NCBI GenBank assembly: GCA_012518555.1
Contig: JAAYRW010000043.1
Coordinates: 1 to 59,745, forward strand
Direction: 5' to 3'
Length of the DNA stretch: 59,745 nt
Origin: Tissierellia bacterium
Lineage (GTDB): Bacteria > Bacillota > Clostridia > Tissierellales > Sedimentibacteraceae
Positions 52,488 through 59,745 of the stretch are shown piece after piece. The notes under the pieces are model-generated. The model was not told the DNA's origin. It did no database searches and saw only the letters and a program-made list of their open reading frames with translations. The translations under genes were made by a program, and so were the position numbers. Every line of letters begins with the position of its first letter. Position 1 is the stretch's first letter.

Positions 52488-53765
52488 ATGAACAGAAAAA
52501 TCAGACGACGTAAGAAAAGACTTAGATTGTTATTGTGGATTATTGTATTGATCCTAGGAGTATCAGCAGCTTCTTTTGTTGTAAATGGAATGGGAAAGGA
52601 TAGTAATAAAGATTCGGAACAATCTATTGATAGTAAGCCAGGAGAAGAAGTTTTAAAAGAACCAGAAGAATCAGAAAGACCTATAGAACAGCCAGATGTA
52701 AAACCTACTGTTGCTGTGAAAATAAGGGCTACTGGTGATATTATGTTTCATCCATCACAAATTGAAGGAGCTTACGATGAACAAACAGGTAACTATGATT
52801 TTAGCAATAGTTTTAAAGCAATAAAAGACATTATACAGGAAGCAGATATAGCTATTGCTAATTTTGAAGGAACTACTGCAGGAAACGAGGTATATGCTTA
52901 CCAAGGTTATCCTTTGTTTAATGCACCGGATGAAGTGTTGGATTCTATTAAAGATGCAGGTTTTAATATATTGACAACTGCAAACAATCACAGCCTTGAT
53001 ACGAGGAAAGCAGGTATAATCAGGACCATAGAACAGATAAAAGCACGAGGTATGGACCCAGTGGGAACCTATGTTGAAAAGCCTGAAAGCAGAGTTTTGA
53101 TTAAGGATGTTAAAGGTATTAAGTTTGCATTTTTAGCTTACACGGAATCAGTAAACGGATTGGAATTTGTGCTGAGTCCCGAAGATTTAGATACAATGGT
53201 CAACATTTTTGACGAAGGAAAAATGAAAGAAGATATAGCCTATGCCAAGGAAAATAAGGCAGATCTTATTATAGCATGCCTTCATTGGGGAGATGAGTAT
53301 TCGAGAGTTCAAGCATTGAGACAGGAAAATACGGCAGACATGCTTTTTAAAGAAGGAGTCGATATTATACTAGGCAGTCATCCTCATGTAATACAGCCTT
53401 CACATACATTGGATTACGATGGAGAAACTAAATTCGTTGCATATTCAATGGGGAATTTCATATCTAATCAAAGGGTTGAAACATTGCTTCCTTACGGTAT
53501 GTCTGAAGGTATCTCTAAATATACGGAAGACGGAATAATAATTGATATAGATATAGAAAAAATAGGTGAAACGGGAGAAGTAAATATTAAGAACATTGAT
53601 TATATTCCCTTGTGGGTTTATAAGGGCTTTAAGGAAAATGGAAAAGCTGAACACGTTGTTTATCCAATAATAGATTATATTGAAAGTGAAGAGTTAGATG
53701 AAGATTCAAAGGCAAGAATGAACAGGTCATATGTTGATACAATGGCACAAATGAATGCCGAATAA
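52488..53765 (+). CDS. CapA/PgsA-type putative phosphoesterase, membrane-anchored
   Basis: The 425-residue protein has an arginine/lysine-rich start, one membrane anchor (about 14-33), an acidic/proline linker (about 38-75), then the PGA_cap domain. Its calcineurin-like metal motifs are ATGDIMFHPS, NFEGTTAG, TTANNHSLD, LHWGDEYSR and GSHPHVIQP. Relatives take part in poly-glutamate capsule formation or act on unknown phosphoesters outside the cell. There are no capB/capC genes here. cdaA starts 12 bp later, so it probably forms one unit with c-di-AMP genes. Confidence 0.85.
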   Translation: MNRKIRRRKKRLRLLLWIIVLILGVSAASFVVNGMGKDSNKDSEQSIDSKPGEEVLKEPEESERPIEQPDVKPTVAVKIRATGDIMFHPSQIEGAYDEQTGNYDFSNSFKAIKDIIQEADIAIANFEGTTAGNEVYAYQGYPLFNAPDEVLDSIKDAGFNILTTANNHSLDTRKAGIIRTIEQIKARGMDPVGTYVEKPESRVLIKDVKGIKFAFLAYTESVNGLEFVLSPEDLDTMVNIFDEGKMKEDIAYAKENKADLIIACLHWGDEYSRVQALRQENTADMLFKEGVDIILGSHPHVIQPSHTLDYDGETKFVAYSMGNFISNQRVETLLPYGMSEGISKYTEDGIIIDIDIEKIGETGEVNIKNIDYIPLWVYKGFKENGKAEHVVYPIIDYIESEELDEDSKARMNRSYVDTMAQMNAE

Positions 53766-53777
53766 CATGGGGGATGT

Positions 53778-54608
53778 ATGATGGAGAAATTAAGGTTAAT
53801 TTTTTCTAATATCGGTTTAAATACCATTGTAGATATAGGTATTGTTTACTACGTTCTTTACCACGGTTATGTTCTTATAAAAGATATGAGGGCAAAACAG
53901 TTGGTTAAAGGAATCGTTCTTTTGGTTGCATTAATTCCCATATCCAGAATACTGAAATTACACATGGTAATTTTTATTTTAAACAATACCTTTCAAGTTG
54001 GAGTAATTGCTTTAGTTATTGTTTTCCAGCCTGAAATCAGAAGAGCCTTGGAATATTTAGGTCGAACCTCCTTCACTTTACCCACTATCGAAAAGAATGT
54101 TGAAACTTCTAAAGAAATTATTAAAGAAATTATATCGGCAACTACTTCTTTATCAAGACAAAAGATCGGTGCATTAATTATTTTTGAAAAACAAATCGGA
54201 CTAGATGACATAACCGAAACCGGTACTATGCTCAATTCAAATATTTCCAGTAGTTTATTAATCAATATATTTATTCCAAATACTCCTTTACATGATGGAG
54301 CTGTTATTATAAGAGACTATACAATAAGAGCGGCAGGTTGTTTTCTACCTTTAACAGAAAACAACCTTCTTAGTAAAGATATAGGAACTAGGCATAGAGC
54401 AGCAATAGGTATAACTGAAAGGTCTGACTCTATTGCATTGATCGTATCAGAGGAAACAGGCTACATTTCTTACGCTGTTGAAGGAAGGCTTTATAGAAAT
54501 ATTCAAATTGATGAGCTTGAAACTTTGTTATCCGGTATTTATTTGGAAAACGAAAAAGTAAATATTATAGATAAGTGGAGAAGCAGAAATGAAGATAAAA
54601 AACGATAA
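53778..54608 (+). CDS. cdaA: Diadenylate cyclase CdaA
   Basis: CdaA makes c-di-AMP from two ATP at the membrane. The 276-residue protein has three N-terminal membrane segments (about 10-80) and a DAC domain with the signature LHDGAVII (about 170) and GTRHRAAIG (about 202). The order cdaA-cdaR is conserved; the usual third gene glmM is replaced here by a sigma-54 activator gene. The 3' end overlaps cdaR by 20 bases. RBS GGGGGA. An ATG one codon later is equally possible. Confidence 0.95.
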   Translation: MMEKLRLIFSNIGLNTIVDIGIVYYVLYHGYVLIKDMRAKQLVKGIVLLVALIPISRILKLHMVIFILNNTFQVGVIALVIVFQPEIRRALEYLGRTSFTLPTIEKNVETSKEIIKEIISATTSLSRQKIGALIIFEKQIGLDDITETGTMLNSNISSSLLINIFIPNTPLHDGAVIIRDYTIRAAGCFLPLTENNLLSKDIGTRHRAAIGITERSDSIALIVSEETGYISYAVEGRLYRNIQIDELETLLSGIYLENEKVNIIDKWRSRNEDKKR

Positions 54609-55830
54609 ATTATTAGTTCGGATTACTTGCTTAGTTGTTTCCATCGTATTATGGATTACAATAATGGTTGTAACAAATCCTACTTTAGAAGAGACCTATC
54701 CAAATATTCCCGTTACAATAAGAAACTTATCTACATTAGAAAATTCGAACCTGGTAATGATGAATCAAGATAAGGAGAATCTTACTGTAACGGTTACCGC
54801 AAGCGGACTAACAGATCAATTAAACAAATTAAACAGTAGGGACTTCTCTGCCTATATTGATGTATTAGGATTTAAGGAAGGGGTTACAAATGCCAAGGTT
54901 GAAGTTATAGGGCCTGGAGGCGTTGAAATAAAAAATATAAAACCTACACAAATAGCATGTAACATAGAAGCAGTAATTTCAAAGGTTATGGATGTTACAG
55001 TTCAATATGAAGGGGTACAGGCTAACAGTTATTATAGGGCCTCTCCAGTGTCCAATCCTTCTTCAGTTAAAATTACAGGACCAAGGAGTGTTGTAAATTC
55101 TGCTGATTTGGCAGTTGCAACTGTTAATATTAACAATGCAACAGACACTGTTGTTAGAACTGTTCCCGTAAGAATATATGATGATAAGGATACGGAAATT
55201 TTCATGTCTGTACCTACAGGCAATGTAGAATTGACTGTACCAATTTATCCAACTAAGTATGTAGAGCTTAAACCTACTATTACCGGCCTACCTGAAGAAG
55301 GATATGAGTTAGTAGATGTAACGGTAAAACCTGAAAGAGTAAGAATATCAGCAAGAAAAGATATTTTAGATACAGTAACGGAACTTAATTTAGAAGAACT
55401 TATTATAACGGGAGCCTATAATAATATACTTTCATCTAAAGAAATACTAAATGCTGACGGTTTAATATTGTTAGATTTGGAAACAACTCCTGTTGTAAAT
55501 GCAGTAATAGAAAAGGTTATTGAAAGAGAATTTAAATATTCTTCAACAGATATTCAATTTATAAACCAGGATGACAAGGAAGTAATTTTAAGTCAAGAAG
55601 ATACAGAAATTACATTAATGGTTGAAGGAACATCTACATTAATTAATTCTTTGCAAAAAGAAGACTTAATATTAACTGCTGATTTGTCGGAAACAACAAT
55701 AGGAATAAATACGGTAGAAATCGAATGTCTTACAGAGCAACAATTAAATAATATTGAATTAAGCAGAAATAGCGTAACAATAGAAATTATTGAATCAGAA
55801 GGTACAGAAACACAAACTCCTGAAGAATAA
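54589..55830 (+). CDS. cdaR: CdaA regulator CdaR (YbbR repeats)
   Basis: The 413-residue protein has one N-terminal membrane segment (about 12-30, ITCLVVSIVLWITIMVV) and four extracytoplasmic YbbR repeats (about 45-125, 130-215, 220-305 and 315-400). Recurrent GP...KI and PERVRISARKDIL-type strands mark them, and the tail is acidic. CdaR binds and controls CdaA. The start lies inside cdaA with GGAG upstream. The next gene starts 16 bp after the stop. Confidence 0.93.
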   Translation: MKIKNDKLLVRITCLVVSIVLWITIMVVTNPTLEETYPNIPVTIRNLSTLENSNLVMMNQDKENLTVTVTASGLTDQLNKLNSRDFSAYIDVLGFKEGVTNAKVEVIGPGGVEIKNIKPTQIACNIEAVISKVMDVTVQYEGVQANSYYRASPVSNPSSVKITGPRSVVNSADLAVATVNINNATDTVVRTVPVRIYDDKDTEIFMSVPTGNVELTVPIYPTKYVELKPTITGLPEEGYELVDVTVKPERVRISARKDILDTVTELNLEELIITGAYNNILSSKEILNADGLILLDLETTPVVNAVIEKVIEREFKYSSTDIQFINQDDKEVILSQEDTEITLMVEGTSTLINSLQKEDLILTADLSETTIGINTVEIECLTEQQLNNIELSRNSVTIEIIESEGTETQTPEE

Positions 55831-55846
55831 AATTTAAGAGGGTGTT

Positions 55847-57226
55847 ATGTTGGATTTAAAAATTAACGGCATGGATTACCAAGGAATGTTAGAAGCTGTA
55901 TTATTAGCAACTCAAGATGCCATAAGTGTTGTAAATGAAGATGGAATACATATTTTAGTTAATCCTGCCTATACAAAGATAACAGGTATTGAATATGATA
56001 AAATAATAGGGAAAAACGCACTGTATGATATAGAAGAAGGGGAGAGCCTTCATATGAAGGTTCTAACTAAGAAGAAACCGGTGGCAAACACTATGTTAAA
56101 AATCAAACCTAGTGGCAAGACTGTAGTAGCTCAAGCAGCTCCGATTATAGTTAAAGGTAAAATGAAGGGAAGTGTTGCTGTTCTTCATGATATTTCAGGT
56201 ATAAAGGATTTGACGGACAAATTAGAATCAGCTGAAAAAAAACTAAGAGCACTTACCTATAAATATAAACCGGAAGATATAATCGGAGAATCGGAATCTA
56301 TAAAAGAAGTTAAGGAACTTATAAAAAAAGCAGCAAAAGTACCGGCAACAGTTCTCTTGAGAGGTGAAAGCGGCACCGGTAAGGAATTGTTTGCCAACTC
56401 CATACATGCCCAAAGTAGCCGATCACATAATAATTTCGTAAGAGTAAACTGTGCTGCCTTGTCAGATTCATTGCTTGAAAGTGAGCTTTTTGGATATGAA
56501 GAAGGTTCTTTCACAGGGGCCTTAAAAGGTGGTAAAATAGGTCTTTTCGAAGAAGCAGATAAGGGTACAATTTTTCTAGATGAAATTTCAGAAATAAGTT
56601 TAAGCACTCAGGCCAAACTTTTGAGAGTTCTACAAGAAAAGGAAATAATGCGGGTGGGAAGTAATAAAAATATCCCTATTGATGTTCGGGTTATTGCTGC
56701 TACTAATGCAGATTTATCGAAAGCTGTTCAGGAAGGAAAATTCAGAGAAGATTTATTTTACAGGCTTAGTATTCTTCCTGTATCCATACCTCCTCTTAGA
56801 GAAAGAAAAGAAGATATACCTTTATTAGTTAAAAATTTTATTGGAAAATTTAACGATGAATATGGTAGAAATATTATAGATATTTCACAAGAGGCTTTAG
56901 ACATACTTATGGAACATAATTGGCGGGGGAATGTAAGGGAATTAGAAAATATTATTGGAAGAGCCATTATCTATATGAATTTAAATGAAAGGGTTATAGA
57001 TTCAATCCACTTACCTCAACTAAAGAAAAGTAAAAAAAGGATAGAAAAAGTTGAGTTTCCATCGGAAGAAGTTGTAAAATTAAATACTATATTAGATAAA
57101 ACTGAATCCGAATATATAAAGAAGATATATTTAAAAACTAATAAAAACAAAACTCGTACAGCTCAATTATTAGATATATCATTGAGATCTCTATATTATA
57201 AAATGGAGAAGTACAAAATTACATAG
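55847..57226 (+). CDS. bkdR: BkdR-like sigma-54-dependent activator
   Basis: The 459-residue enhancer-binding protein has one PAS domain (about 12-115) and a AAA+ domain (about 140-375) with Walker A GESGTGKE (about 173), the sigma-54 loop GSFTGA (about 220), TIFLDEIS and NVRELENIIGRA. The Fis-type HTH at about 425-459 contains KTRTAQLLDISLRSLYYKM. In B. subtilis the similar BkdR activates ptb-bcd-buk-bkd from a sigma-54 promoter. Here ptb-buk follow behind a perfect -24/-12 site, so the same role is inferred. The gene follows cdaR after 16 bp and may be co-transcribed with it. RBS GAGGG-type. Confidence 0.88.
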   Translation: MLDLKINGMDYQGMLEAVLLATQDAISVVNEDGIHILVNPAYTKITGIEYDKIIGKNALYDIEEGESLHMKVLTKKKPVANTMLKIKPSGKTVVAQAAPIIVKGKMKGSVAVLHDISGIKDLTDKLESAEKKLRALTYKYKPEDIIGESESIKEVKELIKKAAKVPATVLLRGESGTGKELFANSIHAQSSRSHNNFVRVNCAALSDSLLESELFGYEEGSFTGALKGGKIGLFEEADKGTIFLDEISEISLSTQAKLLRVLQEKEIMRVGSNKNIPIDVRVIAATNADLSKAVQEGKFREDLFYRLSILPVSIPPLRERKEDIPLLVKNFIGKFNDEYGRNIIDISQEALDILMEHNWRGNVRELENIIGRAIIYMNLNERVIDSIHLPQLKKSKKRIEKVEFPSEEVVKLNTILDKTESEYIKKIYLKTNKNKTRTAQLLDISLRSLYYKMEKYKIT

Positions 57227-57269
57227 TTGCAAAAAAGTGCAAAATTAAAGCAGCTTGCAAAAATATGCA
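57227..57269. promoter_or_regulatory. Candidate BkdR upstream activator sites
   Basis: TTGCA-N6-TGCAA (57227-57242) is a perfect palindrome that starts right at the activator's stop. TTGCA-N6-TGCA (57255-57269) repeats it 28 bp later. CGCAA-gatt-TTGCG follows close by. They lie 85-125 bp upstream of the sigma-54 promoter. Confidence 0.65.
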
Positions 57270-57296
57270 CGCAAGATTTTGCGAGGCGTTGAAAGC

Positions 57297-57332
57297 AAAT
57301 CGACTATTGGTTGAAATATCAATAGTCGATTT
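57297..57332 (+). terminator. Hairpin after bkdR, probable terminator
   Basis: AAATCGACTATTG (57297-57309), a 10-base loop, and the exact complement CAATAGTCGATTT (57320-57332). The T-run is short, so it may also be an architectural element between the activator sites and the promoter. Confidence 0.65.
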
Positions 57333-57352
57333 ATTAGTTGTAGTAGATAATA

Positions 57353-57369
57353 TTGGCACAATAATTGCA
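57353..57369 (+). promoter_or_regulatory. Sigma-54 promoter of ptb-buk
   Basis: TTGGCACAATAATTGCA matches the -24/-12 consensus fully: TTGGCAC and TTGCA, with GG (57355-57356) and GC (57367-57368) 10 bases apart. It is 73 bp before ptb. Confidence 0.93.
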
Positions 57370-57441
57370 TTATTAACTATTAGATAATGGAAATTAATTG
57401 TAGAGCAGTTATGATAAATAGAATAAGATGAGAGGTGAAAG

Positions 57442-58335
57442 ATGAATAGTTTTAGCAGAATAATTCAAGCAGCTAAAAGTAGCAAACCTAAAAAAATAGC
57501 AGTTGCGGCTGCACAAGACTATGATGTGTTAAAGGCCTTAAAGGAAGCGGTAAAAGAGAATATTTGCCTACCTATCTTAGTAGGGGATAAAGAGAAAATA
57601 ATTGAAATATCAAAAGAAATAGATTTTGATTTGTCTAATATTGAAGTTATTGCAGTTTCTGATGATAATGAAGCTTCCAGGAAGGCTGTATCATTAGTAA
57701 GTAGCGACCAGGCTGATGTTTTAATGAAAGGATTAGTTGATACATCAGTTGTTTTAAAAGCGGTTTTAGACAGAGAAATAGGTCTAAGAACTGAAAATGT
57801 TTTAAGTCATGCAGCAGTTTTTACTTTGGATAAATACCATAAGTTTTTAATCGTAACTGATGCAGCAATGAATATTTCACCTAATTATAAGGAAAAGAAA
57901 CAGATTATTGAGAATGCCATAAGCTTAAGCAATTCCTTAGGTGTAAATACACCGAAAGTGGCAGTAGTTTGTGCTAAAGAAAAGGTTTCTAGCAATATGC
58001 AGGCAACAGTAGATGCTCAAGAATTAGTTGAAATGTACAATGGCGGCGAAATTTCTGGATGTATAGTTGAGGGGCCATTTGGTTTAGATAATGCTATTTC
58101 CAAAGAAGCAGCTCGTATTAAGGGAGTTTCAGGTCAAGTGGCCGGAGATGCGGATATATTACTTATGCCTAATATTGAAGCAGGTAATATATTGTACAAG
58201 GCACTTACATATTTTTCTCATTCTGAAAGTGCTGGAATAATTTTAGGTGCAAGATCACCTATCGTTCTTACGTCCAGAGCAGATTCAGATTCAGTAAAAT
58301 TAAATTCAATTGCTTTGGCAGTAATATGTTCTTAA
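57442..58335 (+). CDS. ptb: Phosphate butyryltransferase (branched-chain acyl type possible)
   Basis: The 297-residue protein converts butyryl-, isobutyryl- or isovaleryl-CoA to acyl-phosphate. It shows KKIAVAAAQDYDVLKALKEA, LVGDKEKI, DVLMKGLVDTSVVLKAVLD, SHAAVF, VTDAAMNISP, GCIVEGPFGLDNAIS, AGDADILLMPNIEAGNILYK and GIILGARSPIVLTSRADS, the full Ptb pattern. RBS GAGGTG. With the BkdR-like activator and the sigma-54 promoter it fits valine, leucine and isoleucine breakdown. Confidence 0.95.
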   Translation: MNSFSRIIQAAKSSKPKKIAVAAAQDYDVLKALKEAVKENICLPILVGDKEKIIEISKEIDFDLSNIEVIAVSDDNEASRKAVSLVSSDQADVLMKGLVDTSVVLKAVLDREIGLRTENVLSHAAVFTLDKYHKFLIVTDAAMNISPNYKEKKQIIENAISLSNSLGVNTPKVAVVCAKEKVSSNMQATVDAQELVEMYNGGEISGCIVEGPFGLDNAISKEAARIKGVSGQVAGDADILLMPNIEAGNILYKALTYFSHSESAGIILGARSPIVLTSRADSDSVKLNSIALAVICS

Positions 58336-58345
58336 AGGAGTAGAT

Positions 58346-59413
58346 ATGAAACAATTAATAATTAACCCAGGTTCTACCTCTACAAAAATTGCAGTATATA
58401 AGGAAGAAAACCTTATTTTTGAAAAAACCTTAAGACATTCAAATGAAGAACTTCAACCTTTTAAAAAGGTAGCAGATCAATTTCAATTTAGAAAAGAATT
58501 GATTTTAGAAGTATTAAATGAAGAAAAGGTAGCTTTGGATTCTTTAGATGCAGTAGTGGGGAGAGGTGGACTGTTAAAACCAATAGAAGGCGGAACTTAC
58601 TTAGTAAATGATAAATTAGTTGAAGATTTAAAAAGTAGTACTAAAGGAGAACATGCCTCCAATTTAGGAGGACTATTAGCCCGTTCCATTGCAGATGAAG
58701 TTAATATGCCGGCATATATAGTTGATCCTGTAGTCGTAGATGAAATGGAAGACCTTGCAAGGGTAAGCGGACACCCTAATTTTGAAAGAATATGTATATG
58801 GCATGCCCTTAATCAAAAGGCCGTAGCAAGGAGGGCTGCAACAGAAAAGTTTAATAAAAAATATGAGGAATTAAACTTTGTTATAGCTCATTTAGGAGGA
58901 GGAATATCTGTAGGTGCTCATAAAAAAGGAAGGGTAATCGATGTAAATAATGCTCTTAACGGAGAGGGACCTTTTTCACCTGAACGATCAGGCACACTTC
59001 CAACGGAACAATTAGTTAAAGTATGTTTTAGCGGTAAATACTCTCAAGAAGAAGTAAAGAAGATGTTGGTAGGCAAGGGAGGAATTACTGCACATTTAGG
59101 AACTAACAATGCTAAAGAAGTCAGTGAAAGAGCAGAGGCAGGTGATAAAAAAGCAAAACTTATTTATTCTGCTATGGCCTACCAAGTAGCAAAAGCAATT
59201 GGGGAAAGTGCCGTAGTTTTAGATGGAAATGTTGATGCAATCATAATAACGGGTGGGATTGCTTACGATAATAAATTCGTAAAAATGATTGAAGATAAAG
59301 TAAAGTTCATTGGAGATCTTATAGTTTATCCCGGTGAGGATGAGCTTTTAGCTCTAGCCCAAGGAGGGTTGAGAGTTTTAAAAGGTTTGGAGGAAGCAAA
59401 GATATATATCTAG
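58346..59413 (+). CDS. buk: Butyrate kinase family (acyl kinase), copy 2
   Basis: The 355-residue ASKHA kinase starts LIINPGSTSTKIAVYK, with GRGGLLKPIEGGTYLVN, HASNLGGLLARSIADE, VAHLGGGISVGAHKKGR, LNGEGPFSPERSG and ITGGIAYDNKFV. It is 10 bp after ptb and forms with it a standard acyl-CoA to acid plus ATP pair. It differs from copy 1 at 18664-19755, so the two probably serve different acids. RBS AAAGGAG. Confidence 0.95.
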   Translation: MKQLIINPGSTSTKIAVYKEENLIFEKTLRHSNEELQPFKKVADQFQFRKELILEVLNEEKVALDSLDAVVGRGGLLKPIEGGTYLVNDKLVEDLKSSTKGEHASNLGGLLARSIADEVNMPAYIVDPVVVDEMEDLARVSGHPNFERICIWHALNQKAVARRAATEKFNKKYEELNFVIAHLGGGISVGAHKKGRVIDVNNALNGEGPFSPERSGTLPTEQLVKVCFSGKYSQEEVKKMLVGKGGITAHLGTNNAKEVSERAEAGDKKAKLIYSAMAYQVAKAIGESAVVLDGNVDAIIITGGIAYDNKFVKMIEDKVKFIGDLIVYPGEDELLALAQGGLRVLKGLEEAKIYI

Positions 59414-59431
59414 CTTGAAAGGAGGGGTCTT

Positions 59432-59745
59432 ATGTATGACCGGCGACTAAAAATCATCACCGGGCATTATGGGAGTGGAAAAACCGAGTTTTCAGTTAAT
59501 TATGCTATTAAGTTAAAAGAAAAATTTGATAAGGTAATTATTGCAGATATGGATATTGTTAATCCTTACTTCCGTTCGAGAGAAAAGGGAAAGATGTTAG
59601 AAAAATTAGGTATTAGGGTTGTAGGTAGCAACATTAAAAACTCAAGCGTTGATTTACCTGCCCTTACTCCCGAAATTTCAGGAGCAATTTTAAATGAAAA
59701 TGCTGTTACAGTATTAGATGTAGGAGGTGATCCTGTAGGTGCAAG
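59432..59745 (+). CDS. P-loop ATP-binding protein, start only (runs off the window)
   Basis: ATG 59432 follows AAGGAGGGG. The visible 104 residues start MYDRRLKIITGHYGSGKTEF (Walker A GHYGSGKT), then VIIADMDIVNPYFRSREK and VTVLDVGGDPVGA, a MinD/ArsA-like P-loop protein. From memory such genes are placed between ptb-buk and 2-oxoacid:ferredoxin oxidoreductase genes in Clostridia, which suggests that vor-type genes follow outside the window. Its biochemical role is not known. Confidence 0.85.
   Translation, partial: MYDRRLKIITGHYGSGKTEFSVNYAIKLKEKFDKVIIADMDIVNPYFRSREKGKMLEKLGIRVVGSNIKNSSVDLPALTPEISGAILNENAVTVLDVGGDPVGA

Noticed and set aside
1..59745. CRISPR array, prophage, insertion sequence, tRNA or rRNA
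   Set aside because: No regularly spaced direct repeats, transposase, phage or integrase genes, or tRNA/rRNA sequences were recognised on either strand.

Overview
The window looks like the chromosome of a low-GC, endospore-forming, amino-acid-fermenting Firmicute of the Clostridia/Tissierellia type. That placement rests on the AT-rich sequence, strong AGGAGG ribosome sites, sporulation genes (spoVG, spoVT, a LysM/GH18 cortex-hydrolase type gene), ferredoxin-dependent 2-oxoacid oxidation (iorAB), butyrate-type kinases and sigma-54 control of acid metabolism. The genus assignment (Tissierellales-like) is inference. About 55 genes are supported, and all but one (ychF) lie on the + strand.

Region 1 (1-16.1 kb) is the conserved purR-spoVG-glmU-pth-mfd-(prsA)-spoVT neighbourhood known from Bacillus. 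It is interrupted between spoVG and glmU by a tight five-gene operon: an ornithine-cyclodeaminase-family reductase, two fold-type-I aminotransferases, a threonine-dehydratase-like enzyme and an M20 amidohydrolase. I regard this as the best candidate for an uncharacterised catabolic pathway. prs and ctc, which sit between glmU and pth in B. subtilis, are absent.

Region 2 (16.2-19.8 kb) is an iorA-iorB-buk operon for oxidising aryl (or other) pyruvates to acyl-CoA, with a kinase for ATP recovery. Region 3 (19.9-30.25 kb) is a purine operon, purL-purE-purF-purM-purN-purH-purD. purC is missing from its usual place between purE and purF. The fused glutaminase domain of PurL has serine at the position of the catalytic cysteine.

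Region 4 (30.3-35.6 kb) holds a LysM/GH18 protein, a ferredoxin, an amino-sugar kinase, a PP-loop tRNA-thiolation-type enzyme, and a glycine-rich TPM-like membrane protein paired with a PspA homologue. Region 5 (35.7-42.3 kb) is a sigma-54 activator followed by a -24/-12 promoter with upstream palindromes and a 3-hydroxybutyrate/acetoacetate operon (CoA-transferase subunits, 3-hydroxybutyrate dehydrogenase, GntP permease), then a 3-hydroxyacyl-CoA dehydrogenase.

Region 6 (42.3-55.8 kb) carries housekeeping genes: ychF, a tandem-OB SSB-like protein with topB, ogg, niaR-niaX with a candidate operator, degV, pduL, a CapA-type protein, and cdaA-cdaR for c-di-AMP. Region 7 (55.8 kb to the end) is a BkdR-like sigma-54 activator, TTGCA-N6-TGCAA upstream sites, a perfect GG-N10-GC promoter, then ptb-buk and the start of a P-loop ATPase gene. 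This layout matches clostridial branched-chain oxoacid clusters. No tRNA, rRNA, CRISPR array, prophage or insertion sequence was seen. Two small REP/MITE-like inverted repeats were.
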